Of a DNA stretch of 8,914 nucleotides, positions 6,376-8,914 are shown piece by piece. Location: positions 1 through 8,914 of the forward strand of contig QIDN01000039.1 in NCBI GenBank assembly GCA_003229345.1. Reading direction: 5' to 3'. Position 1 is the stretch's first letter. Each line of letters begins with the position of its first letter. Made by a program: the position numbers and the translations under genes. Under the pieces are notes generated by a model. The model made no database searches. It was given only the letters and a program-made list of their open reading frames with translations, and was not told the origin of the DNA. This DNA comes from Nitrospirota bacterium (lineage in GTDB: Bacteria; Nitrospinota; Nitrospinia; Nitrospinales; Nitrospinaceae).

Positions 6376-7635
6376 ATGGCCGATTCATTGACTCGTATTT
6401 TATTTCGAAAGCTCGTGACCATGAGCGGGGATGATTATGAAGAGGGCGAAATCATCATCGATAAAGGCCGTATTGTGGAAGCGCGCTCGGGGATCAGTGA
6501 ATCGTTCGCAGGAATCACACATGATTGGTCGGACTGCCTGATCCTTCCCGGTTTCGTCAACGCCCACTGCCACTTGTCTCTTTCCGGATTGCACGGCAAG
6601 GTTACCCGGCAGGAGAGGTTCGTCGATTGGATTGAATCGGTGGTGGCTGAAAACGCGGCTCTCTCCTGGCACGACCGGGTGGATGCCCTGCATCGGGAAG
6701 CGCAGACGCTGATCGAATCTGGGGTTACGGCTCTGGGTGATTATTTTTCACATCCAGAATTGCTGGTGGAATATCAAGCGTTGCCGTTTCGCCAGGTGCT
6801 GTTTCTGGAAACGCTCGGTTTTCAGTCAGGCTTGGCGGGCGAAAAAATCCGGTCGATGGAAGCCCTTCTGCAAGAACATCCGGCAGGAGCTGGTTCTCTC
6901 CTTCAACTGGCAGTGGCACCGCATGCACCTTATTCGGTCTCGCCTGCTCTCTTTAAGGAATTGAAAAAGCTGGCGGATAAGCTGGATTGCCGTTATTCCT
7001 GCCATGTCGCGGAAGTGGCGGAGGAGACCCGGTTTTTGAACCAGGGAGATGGCGATTTTCTTGAGCTTCTCAAGAAGCGGGAAGCCTACGATTCCTCCTG
7101 GATAGCTCCCGGCGTGGGTCCTGTCCGGTATCTGGAACAGTTGGGCGTGTTGCAGGATATGGTGGCTATCCATTTGAATTACTTGGAGAACTCTGATTTA
7201 GGTCGGCTAGCTGATAATAATGCCAGTGCGGTATTTTGTCCCGGTAGTACCCGCTGGTTTGGCCGCAAGACCGGGATGCCGGTAAAGGGTCTGTTGGACC
7301 GGGGGATTGCAGTGGGGCTTGGCACCGACTCGTTGGCAAGCAACGATTCATTGAATTTTCTCGACGAAATTCGATTATCGGAAGAAATGGTGCCCGAATT
7401 GCATCGCTCGGGAATTTTATGGCTGGCTACAGTCGGCGGAAGCCAGGCTTTAGCTATTGAAAAACTGGGGCTTGATCCCGGACAGCCGGCGGATCTGATT
7501 GGCTTCCGATTTGGCAATTCAGAGGAAGATTGGTGGGACCTGCCATTTGGTCTGGACCGACAGCAAGTTGATTTTTCGATGGTCTCAGGAGAGGTGATAT
7601 TTCAAAAGCTCGATATTGAAGGGAAAAATCAATAA
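6376..7635 (+). CDS. amidohydrolase-superfamily deaminase (MTA/SAH or aminofutalosine deaminase-like)
   Basis: The 419-residue cytosolic protein has the metal-dependent amidohydrolase layout. A small N-terminal beta part (EIIIDKGRIVEA) leads into LPGFVNAHCHL (57-67), with the HxH metal ligands H64 and H66. APHAPYSVS (181-189) carries H183, SCHVAEVAEET (208-218) carries H210, and GTDSLASNDSLNFLDEIR (316-333) carries the metal-ligand Asp D318. The C-terminus (GQPADLIGF) rejoins the beta part. The TDSLASNDSL motif and CPGSTRWF (288-295) fit the branch holding 5'-methylthioadenosine/S-adenosylhomocysteine deaminases, chlorohydrolases and the 6-amino-6-deoxyfutalosine deaminase of the futalosine menaquinone pathway. 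Which of these it is cannot be settled from sequence alone. The start at 6376 gives the usual N-terminal strand; there is no visible Shine-Dalgarno, and 24 bases separate it from the repeat-protein stop. Confidence 0.9.
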   Translation: MADSLTRILFRKLVTMSGDDYEEGEIIIDKGRIVEARSGISESFAGITHDWSDCLILPGFVNAHCHLSLSGLHGKVTRQERFVDWIESVVAENAALSWHDRVDALHREAQTLIESGVTALGDYFSHPELLVEYQALPFRQVLFLETLGFQSGLAGEKIRSMEALLQEHPAGAGSLLQLAVAPHAPYSVSPALFKELKKLADKLDCRYSCHVAEVAEETRFLNQGDGDFLELLKKREAYDSSWIAPGVGPVRYLEQLGVLQDMVAIHLNYLENSDLGRLADNNASAVFCPGSTRWFGRKTGMPVKGLLDRGIAVGLGTDSLASNDSLNFLDEIRLSEEMVPELHRSGILWLATVGGSQALAIEKLGLDPGQPADLIGFRFGNSEEDWWDLPFGLDRQQVDFSMVSGEVIFQKLDIEGKNQ

Positions 7636-8035
7636 CCTCTTTCATTAAGATGATTTAGGCTGTTTTGAACAAAAAATGAGAATAATGAGGAAATAACGGA
7701 TAAACCCTTAAAAAAACTTGTCCTTCCGTTGGTTTTCATGATAACTTGTAGCCTGCCAATTGTAACGGAAAGTTGGGGGCTTCTTGCCGAAAGATTTATT
7801 TCTCTTTTTTGATTGCACAAACCATAAACAAAACGTAAGATAACCGTTTTCATTTTAGTCGCGAACGGATATAACCCAGTGGATTGGAGTGCAGATTTGT
7901 AATCAGCCGGTCGGGGATTGTTGTCCCTATGCCAGCTTTTTTTATTTTATATGGTGTTGGTGTTAGGGCAACCTGTTGGATAAGGATTTTTTCTATAGAG
8001 AGTGACATTGCAGGGGGTAGATACCTCCAGAAGCT
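7636..8035. other. gene-free AT-rich spacer before the tRNA cluster
   Basis: No convincing coding region is seen on either strand. The spacer should hold the end of the amidohydrolase transcript and the promoter of the tRNA genes. AACGGA recurs at 7695-7700, 7764-7769 and 7864-7869, with the complement TCCGTT at 7725-7730, so alternative hairpins can be drawn. A weak hairpin (GGGA 7914-7917 with TCCC 7924-7927, flanked by AGC 7905-7907 and GCT 7935-7937) ends in a run of seven T at 7937-7943 and could be a poor terminator. No strong signal is present. Confidence 0.6.
7813..7841 (+). promoter_or_regulatory. possible sigma-70-like promoter for the tRNA cluster
   Basis: TTGCAC (7813-7818) and TAAGAT (7836-7841) are separated by 17 bp in an AT-rich stretch, each a partial match to TTGACA and TATAAT. 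It would give a leader of roughly 190 bases before tRNA-Tyr. TTGTCC at 7718-7723 with GATAAC at 7740-7745 (16 bp) is an equally weak alternative. Confidence 0.22.
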
Positions 8036-8120
8036 GGGGAGATTCCCGAGTGGCCAAAGGGAACAGACTGTAAATCTGTCGGCTCCGCCTTCGGAGGTTC
8101 GAATCCTCCTCTCCCCACCA
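8036..8120 (+). tRNA. tRNA-Tyr(GTA)
   Basis: The acceptor stem GGGGAGA (8036-8042) pairs with TCTCCCC (8110-8116), followed by A and an encoded CCA (8118-8120). The anticodon stem ACAGA/TCTGT closes the loop CTGTAAA with anticodon GTA at 8070-8072. A long variable arm (CTCCGCC TTCGGAG region) makes it class II, as expected for bacterial tRNA-Tyr. The T loop GTTCGAATC is normal. It is first in a tRNA series. Confidence 0.97.
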
Positions 8121-8139
8121 TTCATTAATAATAAAATAT

Positions 8140-8216
8140 GCGGGAATAGCTCAGTTGGCTAGAGCGTCAGCCTTCCAAGCTGAGGGTCGAGGGTTCGAGT
8201 CCCTTTTCCCGCTCCA
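8140..8216 (+). tRNA. tRNA-Gly(TCC)
   Basis: The acceptor GCGGGAA (8140-8146) pairs with TTCCCGC (8206-8212), then T and an encoded CCA (8214-8216). The anticodon stem TCAGC/GCTGA encloses CTTCCAA with anticodon TCC at 8174-8176. D arm AGCTCAGTTGGCTAGAGC and T loop GTTCGAGTC are canonical. It lies 19 bases after tRNA-Tyr. Confidence 0.97.
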
Positions 8217-8267
8217 AGGCACAACCCTTTTGGATTTTGGGTATTGGTGAGCCGTTGACATAAAAAT

Positions 8268-8342
8268 GCCCACGTAGCTCAGTGGTGGAGCACTTCCTTG
8301 GTAAGGAAGAGGTCATCGGTTCAATCCCGATCGTGGGCTCCA
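8268..8342 (+). tRNA. tRNA-Thr(GGT)
   Basis: The acceptor GCCCACG (8268-8274) pairs with CGTGGGC (8332-8338), then T and an encoded CCA (8340-8342). The anticodon stem CTTCC/GGAAG closes loop TTGGTAA with anticodon GGT at 8300-8302. The T loop GTTCAATCC is normal. In many bacteria tuf follows this tRNA directly; here rpmG follows after 105 bases. Confidence 0.97.
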
Positions 8343-8447
8343 TATCATAGGGATAAGTTGATTAAAGGCAGTGGGGCTAGCCTTTGGGTGGTTTAACGGA
8401 ATTAATATCAGGCCTGTTTGGAGCAGGCCGGGAACGGGTTTAAGGCG
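8343..8447 (+). promoter_or_regulatory. structured leader between tRNA-Thr and rpmG
   Basis: Two hairpins can be drawn. AAAGGC (8364-8369) pairs with GCCTTT (8380-8385) over a 10-base loop. GGCCTG (8411-8416) pairs with CAGGCC (8424-8429) over a 7-base loop. No U-run follows either, so they are not classic terminators; RNA processing or ribosomal-protein autoregulation is possible. No coding remnant of tuf is recognisable. Confidence 0.4.
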
Positions 8448-8597
8448 ATGAGGGACATTATTCATTTGGCGTGCGGCGAGTGCAAGCGTAGAAACTATTC
8501 CACAACGAAGAACAAGAAGAAGACTACGGATCGACTGGAGTTTAAGAAGTATTGCCGTTTCTGCCGGAAACACACTCCTCACAAAGAAACCAAGTAA
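8448..8597 (+). CDS. rpmG: 50S ribosomal protein L33
   Basis: The 49-residue protein belongs to the large ribosomal subunit. Paired cysteines CGEC (9-12) and CRFC (36-39) show the zinc-binding (C+) form. The C-terminal RKHTPHKETK tail, the YSTTKNKKK segment and LEFKKYCRFC are standard L33. The length is normal. AAGG at 8442-8445 is the only Shine-Dalgarno-like element and lies very close to the ATG. Neighbours tRNA-Thr upstream and tRNA-Trp/secE downstream match the usual bacterial context, apart from the missing tuf. Confidence 0.97.
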   Translation: MRDIIHLACGECKRRNYSTTKNKKKTTDRLEFKKYCRFCRKHTPHKETK

Positions 8598-8628
8598 TGG
8601 ATCAGCGGTTGTCGATCTGGCCGGATGT

Positions 8629-8655
8629 CGGCTTAGGTCAGGCGAGCCGTTTTTT
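8629..8655 (+). terminator. probable intrinsic terminator after rpmG
   Basis: CGGCT (8629-8633) pairs with AGCCG (8645-8649), extendable by a T-G pair, around an approximately 10-base loop. Six T follow immediately at 8650-8655. A GC-rich stem plus U-run 31 bases after the rpmG stop is the classic layout. The stem is short, so read-through or attenuation into tRNA-Trp-secE is possible. Confidence 0.6.
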
Positions 8656-8703
8656 GGCCGGGTGTTCCCAACCTTGAGTTGGCCTTGTTATGAACAGTTC
8701 AAT
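8656..8703 (+). other. spacer with small hairpin before tRNA-Trp
   Basis: CCAAC (8668-8672) pairs with GTTGG (8678-8682) over five bases; no U-run follows. If the preceding terminator is efficient, a promoter for tRNA-Trp and secE must lie here, but I see no convincing -35/-10 pair. Confidence 0.3.
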
Positions 8704-8778
8704 AGGCCAGTAGCTCTAATTGGTTAGAGCGCCAGACTCCAAATCTGGATGTTGGGGGTTCGACTCCCTCCTGGCCTG
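8704..8778 (+). tRNA. tRNA-Trp(CCA)
   Basis: The acceptor AGGCCAG (8704-8710) pairs with CTGGCCT (8771-8777) with G discriminator at 8778. The anticodon stem CCAGA/TCTGG holds loop CTCCAAA with anticodon CCA at 8739-8741. The T arm GGGGG-TTCGACT-CCCTC contains one G-T pair. The 3' CCA is not encoded (TAT follows), unlike the three tRNAs upstream. Position just before secE is the usual one for tRNA-Trp. Confidence 0.97.
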
Positions 8779-8803
8779 TATATATTTTAGACACGCGAGA
8801 GCT

Positions 8804-8914
8804 ATGCTGGGAAAAGCAAAAGATTTTTTAGGTGAGGTTAAGGTCGAGGTCAAGAAAGTCACCTGGCCCTCCCGCAAAGATGCCATGGGCGGAACCATGG
8901 TGGTTGTGGTGGTG
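8804..8914 (+). CDS. secE: preprotein translocase subunit SecE (3' end outside window)
   Basis: Only the first 37 codons are present. FLGEVKVEVKKVTWPSRKD (8-26) is the conserved cytoplasmic amphipathic helix of SecE, with the hallmark KKVTWP, and it is followed by the start of the hydrophobic transmembrane helix (MVVVVV). SecE joins SecY and SecG in the inner-membrane protein-conducting channel. The short form with one expected membrane helix fits most bacteria. It follows tRNA-Trp by 25 bases; nusG would be expected next. Confidence 0.95.
   Translation, partial: MLGKAKDFLGEVKVEVKKVTWPSRKDAMGGTMVVVVV

Noticed and set aside
7629..7853. 74-codon minus-strand frame in the spacer
   Set aside because: No ribosome-binding site or recognisable feature; AT-rich spacer composition explains it.
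7884..8162. 92-codon plus-strand frame
   Set aside because: It runs through tRNA-Tyr and into tRNA-Gly and shows no family features.
8255..8260. Perfect TTGACA just before tRNA-Thr
   Set aside because: A matching -10 box would fall inside the tRNA at 8278-8283, where the sequence is GCTCAG-like; no promoter is supported.

Overview
The window looks like chromosomal DNA of a Gram-negative, lipid A/Kdo-making bacterium. Evidence is two Kdo-transferase (WaaA) family genes, lpxK, a probably exported PDZ protein with a signal peptide, and a tRNA/rpmG/secE housekeeping block. GC content is somewhat above half by eye in genes and lower in the spacer before the tRNAs. The gene order tRNA-Tyr, tRNA-Gly, tRNA-Thr, rpmG, tRNA-Trp, secE resembles the tufB-secE neighbourhood of many Proteobacteria-like phyla. 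A deltaproteobacterial or Nitrospinota-type lineage is possible, but that is an impression and not demonstrated.

Layout: 1-912 (minus) is the N-terminal 304 codons of a WaaA-like glycosyltransferase, cut by the window edge. 915-2183 (minus) is a complete, canonical waaA, separated from the first gene by 2 bases. A 64-bp divergent intergenic region follows. On the plus strand come lpxK (2248-3339), a small integral-membrane methyltransferase of the isoprenylcysteine carboxyl methyltransferase type (3431-3907), a large exported PDZ protein ending in about twelve GGxDxY/QGAG repeats (3913-6351), and an amidohydrolase-superfamily deaminase (6376-7635). The last three are separated by 5 and 24 bases and are probably co-transcribed. 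A gene-free spacer of about 400 bp (7636-8035) carries only weak promoter-like and hairpin signals. Then follow tRNA-Tyr(GTA), tRNA-Gly(TCC), tRNA-Thr(GGT), rpmG, a probable intrinsic terminator, tRNA-Trp(CCA) and the start of secE, cut by the window edge.

How they work together: LpxK phosphorylates the tetraacyldisaccharide lipid A precursor at the inner membrane, and WaaA then adds Kdo. The tandem second WaaA-like protein has diverged at an acidic motif and may have a different acceptor, donor or number of sugars added. The PDZ/repeat protein is the least explained gene: a signal peptide, one PDZ domain, a helical-looking middle and a probable beta-solenoid of 26-residue repeats. The right end is translation and secretion machinery. 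It lacks the tuf gene that usually sits between tRNA-Thr and rpmG, and a terminator appears to split it before tRNA-Trp-secE.
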